Translations under genes and position numbers: made by a program | Assembly: GCF_019097595.1 (NCBI RefSeq) | Contig: NC_080719.1 | Span: 15,831,501 to 15,895,500 of the forward strand | Length of the DNA: 64,000 bases | Source: Hemibagrus wyckioides | Taxonomy: Eukaryota > Chordata > Actinopteri > Siluriformes > Bagridae | Reading direction: 5' to 3' | The notes under the pieces: model-generated | What the model saw: the letters and a program-made list of their open reading frames with translations, nothing else | Told to the model about the DNA's origin: nothing | The model's database searches: none | In this document: in pieces, positions 26,286 through 37,358 of the stretch | Numbering within the stretch: position 1 is the stretch's first letter | How the letters are laid out: every line of letters starts with the position of its first letter

Positions 26286-28724
26286 AATATCCCAAAGGTT
26301 TATTAGATTTGCCCCTTTGGGAATACTTAAAAATTTCATGTAGAACCCTAAAACTGAAGATTCAAGAGAATTCAAAGTAGGATCCCTTTACAATCCAAAA
26401 AAGGTTTTGTCGTCTGAACTAAAAATGTTAGATTCATCATGCCATGGTTGATAGTCATGTGACCTCAGGCTAAGAGTATCCATGCTGTGGTAAGTGGTGG
26501 GTGAGTGGGTGTTGTTTTGGCTCAGACCCCCATGCCCACAGCCTCACCCTCTCTGTACCACCTCACTGATCTGCCCACCTCACTCCGCTGGAATCTGACA
26601 CTTTGCTCTCTGGAATGTGGGATTGCCACAAACTTCTTGTTGTTAACTGCCAGCAGCAGAGTCAGGGGCCCAACAGCAAAACCTCTGAGCAAAGCACCCA
26701 GCTACACACCATAAAGTGCTCAGTGTTCAGCTTACCCCATAAAAAACCTATATACAGCAGTACAAGTTTTCAGTACATCGCTATTGCCTTTACAGACCAT
26801 GTTTCAACTAGAACATTATCAACGAGATGAAGCTGTAACTCAGCATATCCTCAGGGATTCACCTGAATAATAATTCATCCCACAATTTAAGGTCAATTTG
26901 CACAAACGAATAACCTGTCTGTGTCTGTCTAAAGTTTGGGTTTATGACAGGTTAGATCACCTTCCAGCTAAGATTTCAAAGACATGGAAGCCTGCCATGT
27001 AAGATAGAGCTATAAAATAATTAGAAGGGTAGTTCCCTTTAAACACACACACGCACACCCACACATACACAAAAAGATAGGAACTTGTACTCAGAAGACC
27101 AAGCTGACTAAACCTGCGTCTAGATGTGGAAGGAAGACTTGCAGCTTTCTCTGAAACACTTGACCAACATTCTATTTTTGCACCTTGCTGTCGGTGACAG
27201 AGAAGAGGCGGTGTTGTGGTTGACGTTTCTCTACATAAATCCTAAAATACATATAGAAAAGAAGCAGGAACGTCAGCAAGTAGCACACGTGGCATGGTGC
27301 TTGATAAAGAGATGAAAAGAACTGCCCAGAATCATTTCCTAGGTGTTTTAACAGGCAGTCACCGAGCATTTAGGTTTGTAGTGCACTTGATACAGACGTA
27401 TATTGCAGCTCAGTGTCAGGACCAAGCGTAGGACTGAACTCTGTAGAAACTCTGCACTATTAGCATGAAAGGGCAACCTCTAAACAGCAGTGTGCCTTCT
27501 CCTCTACCACCCACACCCAGCCAGCGTGCAGTATCTCACAGCTAGCCGAGAGTCCACAGCCTCCCTCCTGACAAACTGTGGACAAAAAAGAACAACACTT
27601 TACCCAGAAACATCTCAACTGTCCTCCATGAGAACCTATTAAAGACCTGCTGCATGCTATGCTGTTTTTAAGCAAACCTCAAAAAACAAACCTAGATCCT
27701 AAACCTGACGTCTTGAGTCATAATGAATTCAGGTCTATGCTAAAGAAAATATAGTACTTTTAAAGAAACTTAAAAAATGAACAATTATTAGAAATCAATA
27801 TGTGATGGGGCTAACTAAATGTTTATTTACAAGTAACGAAAAGTTAGCAAGCTCCTATCTGTATTCTGAAAACATTTTCATTTAAAACAACTTTCATCAG
27901 GGACTGGCTAAAATCCAAGCGCACATCTGAGCAGTTGAGGGTTAAGGCCCAAGGGCACAACAACAGTCCTGGGCTTGAACTCAATATTACAATCACTAGC
28001 TTAGAACTTTAACAACCATCATGTCATTCATTCATCATATCATCCACATCATCTTTAATCCGCGAACATTCCATGAAGCTTATTAACTCATCAAAATTTG
28101 CACCTAATAAAACAAGGCGCTCTTTTACGAAAATAAAAGGAAAATATGTAGATGGTTTAATAATGAAACCTTGATATGGTTGCAAACAAATGGGTTTCCT
28201 AGCTTTACGCAACCCCCTTTACTGAATAACAAAACACAGAAAAATACATATTTACAAGGCATTACCCAGTTCCTATTATTTAAGCTGCAATGTTTGCACT
28301 TCAACCTTAATTATAAAGTCGATAGCCTTAAAATAGTTTATTACAGCTAGACATTCATTAAGTAAGTATTTAGTGTTTGTTATAGTTTATTAGAATCTCA
28401 TCATAACATCATGACCTGTTGTAATCCCTCCTGATTCAGCGCGGAACGAGAGCAAGTGAGAGCATGCAGCCGAGACAGACGTCTAATGCTCATAAAAGAA
28501 CTTGCAATTGTCTTCAGAAACTCAAGTCAGCACATGATTACAGAGCTCTGGAAAGACAGCCTGCATTTAAGAAAACCCCAGATACTAATTAATAAGAATT
28601 CCCACTTCACTGGACAGAAACATTGGCACTGCTAGCAATTGAAATAAAACACACAGAACTACTGCCTTGCAGGTATTATGTTAAGTATAATAATTAACAT
28701 TTTTTTTTTTTTTTTAGAATTTAG

Positions 28725-29045
28725 TGGTTAACACATTTGCCTTGTTCTTCCAGGGTTGGGGGTTTGAAAAACACCTCCGCCCTTTGTGTGTGGCGTTTGC
28801 TTGTTCTGCCTGTGCTTCGGGGGTTTCCTCTGGTTTCCCAGTCCAGACATGCGTTGCAGGCTGATTGACATCTTTAAATTTTCTGTTGCGTCAGGCGAGT
28901 GTGTGCGCAAATGTGCCATGCAATAGGTTGGAACCCAGTGCCCCCGCACCCCCCCACCCCAAGCTTGTACCATGAGTCCCCTGGAACAGACTCCAGGTTC
29001 CCTGTGACCCCGAGTGGGACAAGTGCTACAGAAAACGGATGGATG
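28725..29045 (+). mobile_element. diverged tRNA-type SINE
   Basis: Begins with TTTAGTGGTTAACAC (A-box like), contains TTCGGGGGTTTCCTCTGG and ends in AGAAAACGGATGGATGG, the tail form shared with the copy near 26 kb. It lies in the opposite relation to atp5f1d, which is on the minus strand. Confidence 0.65.
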
Positions 29046-29974
29046 GTATTTTGACAATGCTACTTTACATGCAAGTTAACAAGAAATTTATTCAGACATT
29101 CCACATTTAAAAAAGCAGTTAAAAATAACCCAAAAGCAGCCAGACGTTCTGTCACTGGAAGACTAATTTTAACCATTAAAAGTATTTGCTTTCGTCCAAC
29201 CATCAGTAAACACAATTTATATTTTTTCCCAGATTTTCAGGTCACTTTACAGTCTAGCTCTACAGCCAAGTTGTTAGTTTAATGATCTTGTATGTAACAG
29301 AAAACTAAATATTTTTAAAGCTGATTCAACTGAATAAAGGGGGGAATAAAACTGTAATTATACCAGAGTAAGAATGACCGTTTCCTAAAATGTAAGACCA
29401 ATGCACATTTAACATGTATTTACTTTTGAGACAAATCACCTTGGTAAAACTACACTTACACCGTTATAGGGGCCTCATAGGCACAGAACTAGATTTCTGT
29501 AGAGTAGTACTGCCCCCATTTGGCAATCTATGGTACTGCATGACGACTGCCACACTGTCAGGGAAAGCACAGTGAAACTCTAATTAATGATGTTTTTCTA
29601 TTTGTTCCAGTGGTCCAAATCTCAAGCCTCCATCATTAAAGCTGCTCTATTTATGATCAGTTCAGTTTGAATTGAACAAGTTTAATCTAAACCTCTAAAA
29701 CAAAAACAAGTCAATCTACAAAGAACAAATTGGACCTTTAGGAATTACAATCTCCATAAATAGCCAGATTACTACTGTACAAAATGGGAATATTAGGTCT
29801 GTTATTTGAATAGATGAATTATGTTCATAAATTAAATCTGCACTCAGGAGGCTGATGGAATTTATTTCACAGTTAAAGGGTTGATGGCTGCAGAAAATTA
29901 GGACAGAACAGAAAGCATTTAAAAAGTTAAGGGACAAAAAAAAAGCAGTAAACAATGAATTACTTCCAAATAAA

Positions 29975-29980
29975 TTTATT
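29975..29980 (-). terminator. atp5f1d: candidate poly(A) signal of atp5f1d
   Basis: Minus-strand AATAAA about 250 bp after the stop codon. A second AATAAA overlaps the stop codon itself (30227-30232), but it is too close to be the main signal. Confidence 0.4.
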
Positions 29981-30227
29981 GGTATGTTCACTGTACAAAG
30001 CAATCGGCTTGACTTGCAGTTACTGAATTTAGCAGAGTTTCGGGAAGTGACAAAGGACGTCTGACCTGGAGACAAACATCAATAATGTAAATAATTCTAC
30101 TTTACAAATAAGCATTGTGCTTAAAGTATTATTTAGGTTCTAAACAGTGTCCTTCATGATAGAATCACAATAAGTATAGAAGAACTCTTTGTTAACATGG
30201 TACACACATACCATAAAGATGACAAAT

Positions 30228-30350
30228 TTATTCCAGAGCTTTGACGATGGCTTCGTTGGCTTCTATGCTGATCTGGGCTTCTGCCCTGGAGACCTCATCT
30301 GAAGCGCTGACCAACTCGGACTGGGCCTTCTCCAGATTAGCTTTAGCAGC
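30228..30350 (-). CDS. atp5f1d: atp5f1d coding exon 4 (C-terminal helices, stop)
   Basis: 123 bp including TAA (30228-30230). Residues AAKANLEKAQSELVSASDEV and SRAEAQISIEANEAIVKALE form the helical hairpin. The acceptor is TCCTGCAG. Confidence 0.95.
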   Translation of the reverse strand, partial: AAKANLEKAQSELVSASDEVSRAEAQISIEANEAIVKALE

Positions 30351-33300
30351 CTGCAGGAGAAACAGACAGACATTAACACTTTATAGACATTAGAGGAGAA
30401 AAAAACATTTTTCTAAGGTGAAACATAATATGAAATAAGGCAAGTATAAATAACATTATAACAAGCCCTTAATGAAGTCCCAACACTAATCTCAACTGAT
30501 TGATCGAACAAATGTTCAACTGATGGTCAGGCCACAAGTTTAAAAGTTAACATTTTTGTCAGTGATATAACTTTACTTTCCACCAGATAATAGATCAACT
30601 TGACCTTCCTTTCTGCACATGTGTCAATAAATAACATCATACACATTACCTTTTGTTAAAAAAAAGGTTTGGAAAGTCTCTTTTAGTGGGACATTAAACG
30701 CAAAACATTAGGCCACAGTAGCATTTGTGTGGAGGGCGACATCTCTTCAATAGTCAAGCAAATTAACATGGCCTCTTTCCTGCGAGGGACATTTGTTATG
30801 GTGGCGATTACACAGCTGCAAAGGCCAAATATTGCTGGGAGTTAAAGGTCTCCCAATGGGGATTTGACACATCCTCTGCACTTTAACAGGGACTGACCTT
30901 TCTTTCCTTATTAAACACACAGACCCCCGAGCACTGCTATCACTCGGAAGAATAAAAAGTCACCCAATTTTGTGGAGTAAAATGAGAATGGCGGAAAAAA
31001 GGTTGCATTAAAAGGCTCAATAAGAGTAATGCACATTAAAAAAAATAAATTAATAAAGAAGAAAAAGATTTCAAATTCATATAGGCAAATTAAAATGGCA
31101 CACCAGTCATGGGACATTTACAGTTATATTTTAGCTAGCAATGAAAATTTCTAAATGTACACAATCAGCCAAACCATAAGTGATGTCCCAGTTACTTTTG
31201 TACTGGTTCCAAAAAGCTCATTTACTAACAAGATACAGAAAGAGCTGGGTTTCACCTTTCATACATCTACAGATTACACCCTCTGTACACTAGGAGGCAG
31301 GTCAGAGCCAAAGAAGACCTCAGCAGTACCTAAACACCCCCTTTAACCTATTTTTGCACTTTACATAAAGCAAACAGTATAGATGGTGGGAATTAAGGAG
31401 GCACTGATAACTTTGTATCTTAAGAATGTAACAAAGACCAGTGTAGAGATGGTAGAACAGACTATAAAACTGCAAAACAAAAAATCTCATCATGATTTAG
31501 AAAGATATTTTGATCATCCTAAAGTAGAATTGGGTAAGACGTGCATATTTTTGGCATGTTGCTTCACATATTGCTCCTCATGTTCATCTTTTGAATGCAC
31601 ACAATCAGGTTACAGCATCACACCATGCATGCAGCAGCTATTCTGCATTAGAATAGTTAAAATCAGGTATAACCCTGGGCATAGGATCAGTTTGCCTCAA
31701 AGAGGAGATTGAACTTTCTGAAAGGTATAATATAAGGCAGACCTGGAGATTAAAGCTGGTCTGGATAATAATATAATTACAATTTCATATCTAAATTCAA
31801 TTTAATCTTCATTCTGATATAAAGGGTATTACTGCATTATTGTATTTGGAGAGAAGATTTAAATGCAGTGGAATATAGGGATGTATGCTTGGCTGCAGTA
31901 AAATCACTTTATTTAGAAAAAATATAAATGTGCGATACACATATATTGCCAAAAGTTTTGGGACACCTTCAAATAAATGAATTCAAGCCTTGTTTTTCAG
32001 AGGTTGGACTTGGCTCCTTAGTTCCAGTGAAAGGAACTCTTAATGCTTCAGCATACCAAGACATTTTGGACAATTTCATGCTCCCAACTTTGTGGGAACA
32101 GTTTGGGGATGACCCCTTCCTGTTCCAACACGACTGCACACCAGTGCACAAAGCAAGGTCCATAAAGACATGGACGAGCGAGTTTGGTGTGGAGGAACTT
32201 GACTGGCCTGCATGAGCTACTTGAGTCCTGACCTCAACCTGATAGAATACCTTTGGGATGAATTAGAGAGGAGACTGCGAGCCAGGCCAAAACTAGGACA
32301 TTTAGTGGCACTTTAGTGAATTAGTATTGAATATGCGAAACCTGATTAAATTCTGGTTTGGCTATGCAAACCCACCAGTCATTAAATGCAGTTAAGCTAC
32401 ACTATATGGCCAAAAGTATGTGGACACCTGACCATCACACCAATATGTGCTCATTCCAATACAACAGGTATTAACACAGTTCGGCCCACTTGCTGTTAAA
32501 ACAGCCTCCACTCTCTAGGGAAGGCTTTCCACTAGATTTTGGAATGTGGCTATAGGGATTTGGTCTCATTCAGAATTAGTAAGGTTAGATTGGATGTCAG
32601 ATGAGGAGGACTGCCCAAAAGTGTTATTCAGTAGAGTTAATATTGAACCTCTATACAGGATACTCGAATTCTTCTACATCAACCTTGTATGTATGGACCA
32701 TCTCTTGGTACACAGAGGCGCTGTTATTCAGGAACACGCTTAAGGCTCTGAGAAGGAAAATCTTTATACTGCAGTATGCACAGACATTCTAGACCAGGGG
32801 TGTCCAATCTTATCTGCAAAGAGCCGGTGTGGGTGCAGGTTTTCATTCCAACCGAGCAGAAGCCACACCTGAGTCTACTCAAAGCCAAGATCCGTCGATT
32901 AGCCAGTTGGAATCAGGCGTAGCTTGTGCTTGGTTGGAATGAAAACCTGCACCCACACCGGCCCTTTCTGGATAAGATTGGACACCCCTGTTCTAGACAA
33001 TCGTGTGCTTTCAACTTTTGAGGTAACAGGGGCACCCACATATAGTGTGATGGTCAGGAGTCCACATAATTTTAACCATATAGGGTACGGGTATGTAAAA
33101 GGTGAGCATGTTTAATATAGAGAGAAAGGAGCAAAACACAGCTTGCTACACAGAGAGTGTTTTATGATAAGAATAAAAGGTTTTTCAAAATAATAGTGCA
33201 ACTGTGTCACACTGTACATTTTCTAAATCAGGGGTGTCTAATCTTATCCAGAAAGGGCCGGTGTGGGTGCAGGTTTTCATTCCAACCAAGCAGAAGCTAC

Positions 33301-36211
33301 ACCTGATTCTAACAGGCTAATCAACTGATCTTGGCTTTCAGTAGACTCAGGTGTAGCCTCCGCTCATTACTTACATTTCTGTAACGTTAGTGATTTTATT
33401 CTTGATATAGAATGTGTTACATATCACACGACTTATGAAATGACTACCTATGAAAAAACATAAGCGATTGTGTCCTGTGATTTATGACACAAATGAACTG
33501 ATGGAAATCATACCACAGTAATCTCTCATCGTGAGTTTAATATAAAGGCCATGTAGAATTTAATATAAATTTGTCTCCTATGAGGAATTGACTTTAAACA
33601 GTAGCAGTGTAGAATTTCGGACAGGCAATTTGGGACGGAATTTGAGGAGCATCTAATCTGAACATTCATAGAATTCCTGGAACATAAACTGCAAGGGCTT
33701 GTATGGCTTTCTGTTGTCTATTTTGTTTTTATTTTTTTGGAAACCATTGTAGAGCCACCAATCAAGTGTGTGAACAACTTTAAAGAAAACAGTGTGATGT
33801 GCTTCTTACAGAAAGGTCCAGACTATCCAGAGGAAAAGCCTCCTCAGCAAGCAGCTGCACTGAAGAGTCAGCGTTGACGGTGACTGAACCACTGCTCACT
33901 GCAACACACAACCAAACATCATTACAGGATCACTTATGACTTAACCAGTAGTGTCTTGTGCTTAACACATACATCAACCCATCTCTGTTCTACAGCCTGT
34001 GGAATAGACTTAATTAAGTAGTTTTAATGCTTAAAGGTAGATAGTTTTCCTGCTCTGCTACTTAAGAAAAACATTAAGCGTGTTAACTCTTCAAACGTTT
34101 TAATAAAGGGAAAAACATACAGCTACTTTTAAAAATGTGCTAGCCGTCAGGATCAATTAACAATGAGGTCCTAGCATTAAATCAGGAACAGAGTTGACAA
34201 TTTTTTCTTTTTTAAAACAATGTTGAGATGTTTTTGTGTATAATAAGTCAGGGTTAACAAATCAAACTTCAATATGCTGCTCATATCCATGTTTTGGCTG
34301 TCTATAATTAATGACCTAGTTAAATTGATTAATAGAGATTATGTAGCACATTGCATTTGTCCCCTTGGCCAACACTTTGGCTACGAGATGAGGTGTTTTC
34401 TTCTCACGTCGCATGTAAAATATGTTATTTATGTTTGACTAGCATCTTTATTTCTCTTTGCATTTTTAACTATGACGTGACTCAGCAGTAGATTTATATG
34501 GCAGCTTCACACCAAGGAGATTTTCAGTCTTTCCAATGTCCCTGATTCTGAAAATAAAAATTCTGAACAGGAAAAATTAACTGGTCGGCCAGAGCAGGCC
34601 CCGGACGATGTGGGTAGTGCAGCAGGTGTTGACGTTCAGAATGACCAGCTCATACCACAGTAAAGTGAATTACGTTTTAACATTTCCAAATACCAAATGA
34701 AAACATCTGTTCTGCAAAAGTCAATAAAAAGTAGGTGTTCTTTAAGTGGGTGTAATTAACCTTTAAGGTGTTCTGATTGTTGAACTTGCTTTAAACATTA
34801 AAATTTTATTAAATTAACATCCTGAACCCACAAATGGTGTATATAATATCTGATGACATTAACATGAGATAATAAAAACATTAACTATTAATAAGGCATT
34901 AATTGATAAGGTCAACAGAGCTGAAGTTTGTATTTTGTATACTTGGCTTGACTAGACTAGGCTAGACTATTGTGGCTGTTCAGTCCATGGCACCACTTTG
35001 AACAGTGCACATGTGAAACAAATCTTTAAACACTAAAGATAATAAGCTTATTGGAGGCAAAATGTAGTGACTTCCACAAATCTAGAGAGATTGCTTAGGT
35101 TGTTGCCTGTGGGTTTGTTTTTGTTCGTATGGCTAAGGCTTATTATACAGACCACTAGCTCTTATTTTTCTTTTTTTAAGTTGTGGCGATGTTCTCACAT
35201 CATTTGACACACATAATGATCTCAATAGATGGAGATGAAATCTGTTACCTGCAACACCGCTGTGTGACCTTACCAAAATATTTGGAAGAGGAGCCATCCT
35301 CACTGAAAACAGTGACCACCCCAGGCCTCAGCACCTGCAGTGTGGGGACGTGAGCTGGGAGGATACCAAAGGCGCCGGTCATTGTTGGGACATCCACTTG
35401 TTTCACACTGGCTCCAGTGAAGAAGACCTGAAGAAATACCAGACATGTTAAGTAAATACAGTACGTCTCCCTTTAACTTAAATGTTAACAACAAATGCAA
35501 TACATGATTCCTTTGCATCCTATGAAGTGGCCAATATGAAAGGTTTTTTAGTAGTCTAAAACTTTAACTTAATAACCCAATCAATTGTAAAGGTGCAATA
35601 TATACACTTAAGTAAAATACTGAGAATATAAACGATCACGTATGATTATTTTAGCTAAATGTTAAGTCAAGGTGAAGGGCTTGTTCTGCCAATGACGGGT
35701 TACTGACGTTAGCTTAAAGTTAGCTAACTAGCACGTTCAGCTAACAGCATGACAACTAAAAAGCACTATATTCAGGCTAACGTTATTTAAAAACAATCTA
35801 TTAAGAACATTAGGCACAAACTGAGTACCTAGCCATGTCAATTAGCAAAATAATAAACACCGACCGAATAAAACCCATTTAATTCAGAATTCAAGCTAAC
35901 GACAGGGTTAGCGAGCATGCTAGCAAGTTTAATGATAACAGCGCGTGCCCACAGTGTGCATATACAGTCATAGTTGGAATAAATTAGAAACCGTAAGCAC
36001 GTGCAATGTGATTTTATATAGTAATGTGAATGTAATCGACTCCTGCGGTGTGCAGAGTGAGGTTAGGCCGAGGCAGGCGGACAGTCTCTACCTCATTCGG
36101 AGAGGCGAATGTGAAGGACATCTGTGGAGCTCCGGCGGCCGCCTCGGCGTAAGAGCGAACCTGTCTCAGTGCAGGAGCCGCACGGCGAAGCAAAAACCTC
36201 GCGGCCATCAT
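30228..36211 (-). CDS. atp5f1d: ATP synthase F1 subunit delta, mitochondrial (4 coding exons, 161 aa)
   Basis: Coding exons in transcript order are 36211-36092, 35427-35274, 33898-33810 and 30350-30228, all with GT-AG introns and matching phases, 486 bp in total. Residues 1 to about 22 are Arg/Ala/Leu-rich without acidic residues until the SYAEAAAG region, a typical mitochondrial presequence. The mature part starts near PQMSFTFASPNEVFFTGASV. A beta-sandwich domain follows (VDVPTMTGAFGILPAHVPTL, then LRPGVVTVFSEDG) and a C-terminal helical hairpin (AAKANLEKAQSELVSASDEV to IEANEAIVKALE). The protein is the rotor subunit that sits with gamma and epsilon on the c-ring and couples proton flow to ATP synthesis in the matrix. 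Human length is 168 aa, so this copy is full length. Start: two adjacent Met codons, the first chosen. Confidence 0.96.
31938..32288 (+). mobile_element. Tc1-like half element, 3' end missing
   Basis: It starts after TA with CACATATATTGCCAAAAG and carries the same internal deletion as the copies at 18959 and 36420. It continues through transposase text (TLWEQFGDDPFLFQHD; FGVEELDWPA) and breaks after GAGCCAGGCC, followed by AAAACTAGG. A short insertion (TGAGCTACTTGAG) disrupts the frame near 32212. Inactive. Confidence 0.85.
32400..33085. mobile_element. Tc1/mariner-type MITE (TIR CACTATATGGCC), host of a nested insertion
   Basis: TA lies at both edges (32398-32399 and 33086-33087). The 5' end CACTATATGGCCAAAAGTAT matches the reverse complement of the 3' end, which has decayed slightly (AACCATATAGGG). 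It contains no transposase. The hAT-type MITE at 32795-32990 sits inside it; without that insert the element is about 480 bp. Confidence 0.85.
32795..32990. mobile_element. hAT-type MITE with 8-bp target-site duplication
   Basis: 196 bp. Terminal inverted repeats CAGGGGTGTCCAATCTTATC and their complement bound it, and TTCTAGAC is duplicated at 32787-32794 and 32991-32998. The CAGGGGTGTCCAA terminus and 8-bp duplication are typical of the hAT (Charlie-like) superfamily. The two halves are largely palindromic, with GGTGTGGGTGCAGGTTTTCA on each side. It carries no ORF and needs an external transposase. Confidence 0.9.
33229..33365 (+). mobile_element. truncated second copy of the hAT-type MITE
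   Basis: Begins CAGGGGTGTCTAATCTTATC and matches the nested MITE through the central palindrome, but lacks the 3' terminal repeat. It lies 240 bp from the complete copy. Confidence 0.85.
33810..33898 (-). CDS. atp5f1d: atp5f1d coding exon 3
   Basis: 89 bp. It completes a Val codon, then reads SSGSVTVNADSSVQLLAEEA and FPLDSLDLS. The acceptor is GTTGCAG and the donor CTTTCT|GTAAGA. Conserved VNADSSVQLLAEE makes the identity certain. Confidence 0.94.
33899..35273 (-). other. atp5f1d: atp5f1d intron 2, non-coding
   Basis: AT-rich unique sequence. I see no ORF, transposon terminus or long microsatellite worth naming. Confidence 0.6.
35274..35427 (-). CDS. atp5f1d: atp5f1d coding exon 2 (beta-sandwich)
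   Basis: 154 bp. It starts VFFTGASVKQVDVPTMTGAF, continues GILPAHVPTLQVLRPGVVTV and ends SSKYF plus one base. The acceptor is TCTTCAG and the donor ATTTTG|GTAAGG. Confidence 0.94.
35428..36091 (-). other. atp5f1d: atp5f1d intron 1, non-coding
   Basis: Unique AT-rich sequence with several GCTAAC/TTAGCT-type words. I see no ORF or repeat family. Confidence 0.55.
36092..36211 (-). CDS. atp5f1d: atp5f1d coding exon 1 (presequence)
   Basis: 120 bp, 40 codons, beginning MMAARFLLRRAAPALRQVRS and ending in SPNE. The donor is AATGAG|GTAGAG, phase 0. An upstream in-frame ATG at 36283 would add 24 residues rich in Gln and acidic residues, which does not look like a presequence, so I reject it. Confidence 0.94.
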
Positions 36212-36419
36212 CGTGTCTTCTAACTGTGGAGAAAGCTGGACTTCACAGTGCACAAATAAATGAGCTACAGAACCCTGAGCCAAGCGAGCACCCAGTCATT
36301 CAATAAGCAGCCGAGAGCGCAAGGGCACAGTGGAATTACCCATAAAGCCTAGCGCGCTTTCTGGTGCATCATGGGAAATGAAGTTGTCTGTCCATTAACT
36401 ATTTCAGACCCTCTGTCTA
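36212..36419 (-). promoter_or_regulatory. atp5f1d: atp5f1d promoter with two ZNF143/THAP11-like motifs
   Basis: On the minus strand 36366-36385 reads ACTTCATTTCCCATGATGC, close to the ACTACANNTCCCA...ATGC element bound by ZNF143. A weaker plus-strand match, GGAATTACCCATAAAGC, lies at 36332-36348. There is no TATA box. This element class is common in housekeeping and mitochondrial-gene promoters; the function here is inferred. A transposon begins at 36420 and bounds the region. Confidence 0.5.
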
Positions 36420-37264
36420 CACTATATTACCAAAGGTTTTGGGACACCCCTCCAAATTATTCAATTCAGGTGTTGTATTTCAGGGGTTGGGCTTGACCCC
36501 TTAGTTCCAGTGAAAGGAACTCTTAATGCTTCAGCATACCAAGTCAATTTCATGCTCCCAACTTTGTGGGAACAGTTTGGGGATGACCCCTTCCTGTTCC
36601 AACACGACTGCAAACCAGTGCACAAAGCAAGGTCCATAAAGACAAGGATGAGGGAGTTTGGTGTGGAGGAACTTCACAGAGTCCTGACCACAACCTGATA
36701 GAAAACCTTTGGGATGAATTAGAGCGGAGACTGCGAGCCAGGCCTTCACGTCCAACATCAGTGCCTGACCTCACATATGCACTTCTAGAGGAATGGTCAA
36801 AAATTCCCATGAACACACTCCTAAACCTTGTGGAAAGCCTTCACAGAAGAGTTGAAGCTGTTATAACTACAAAGAACAGGCCAATTCCATGTTAAATTCA
36901 TGTGCATGTAAAGGCAGACATCCCAGTTTTGGCCTAGCTCACAGTGTCCGTGCTAATTCATCCCAAAGGTGTTCTATCAGGTTGAGGTCACGACTCTGTG
37001 AAGTTCCTCCACACAAAACTCACTCATCCATGTCTTTATGGACCTTGCTTTGTGCGCTGGTGCCCAGTCATGTTGGAACAGGAAGGGGTCATCCTGAAAC
37101 TGTTCCCACAAAGTTGGGAGCATGAAATTGTCCAAAATGTCTTGGTATGCTGAAGCATTAAGAGTTCCTTTCACTGGAACTAAGAGGTCAAGCCCAACCC
37201 CTGAAAAACAACACCTGAATTCAATAATTTGGAGGGGTGTCCCAAAATTTTTGGCAATATAGTG
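36420..37264. mobile_element. fold-back (inverted dimer) Tc1-like element
   Basis: Both ends are the same Tc1 5' terminus in opposite orientation, with TA at 36418-36419 and 37265-37266. The left arm (36420 to about 36740) and right arm (about 36930 to 37264) are inverted copies of transposase text (from the [14 protein letters not shown] region to the third catalytic block). The left half continues to a transposase C-terminus at about 36890. Each arm carries independent small deletions, so neither encodes a protein. The TA flanks suggest the dimer moved or formed as one unit. It lies 209 bp upstream of the atp5f1d start. Confidence 0.9.
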
Positions 37265-37358
37265 TATATTGTGTTTGTTGTTTACTGGGGAAAATTGCTG
37301 ATGCTAATTAGACTGAGTTTTAAGGTACCAAAGACAAAAGTCAGTGATGAATATCATA

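Larger units (their letters stand above)
26295..30227. other. intergenic region 3' of atp5f1d, no gene supported
   Basis: AT-rich unique sequence with a second diverged SINE at 28725-29045. A TGACGTCT next to TGAGTCA lies at 27706-27720. Probable atp5f1d 3' UTR occupies the right end. Confidence 0.55.
30351..33809 (-). other. atp5f1d: atp5f1d intron 3, transposon-bearing
   Basis: 3.5 kb, non-coding. It holds a truncated Tc1 copy (31938-32288), a Tc1 MITE (32400-33085) with a nested hAT MITE, and a second truncated hAT MITE (33229-33365). The rest is AT-rich unique DNA. Confidence 0.75.

Noticed and set aside
36212..36283. Upstream ATG extending ATP5F1D by 24 residues
   Set aside because: The extension has acidic residues and no presequence character; the Met pair at 36211 gives a normal mitochondrial leader.
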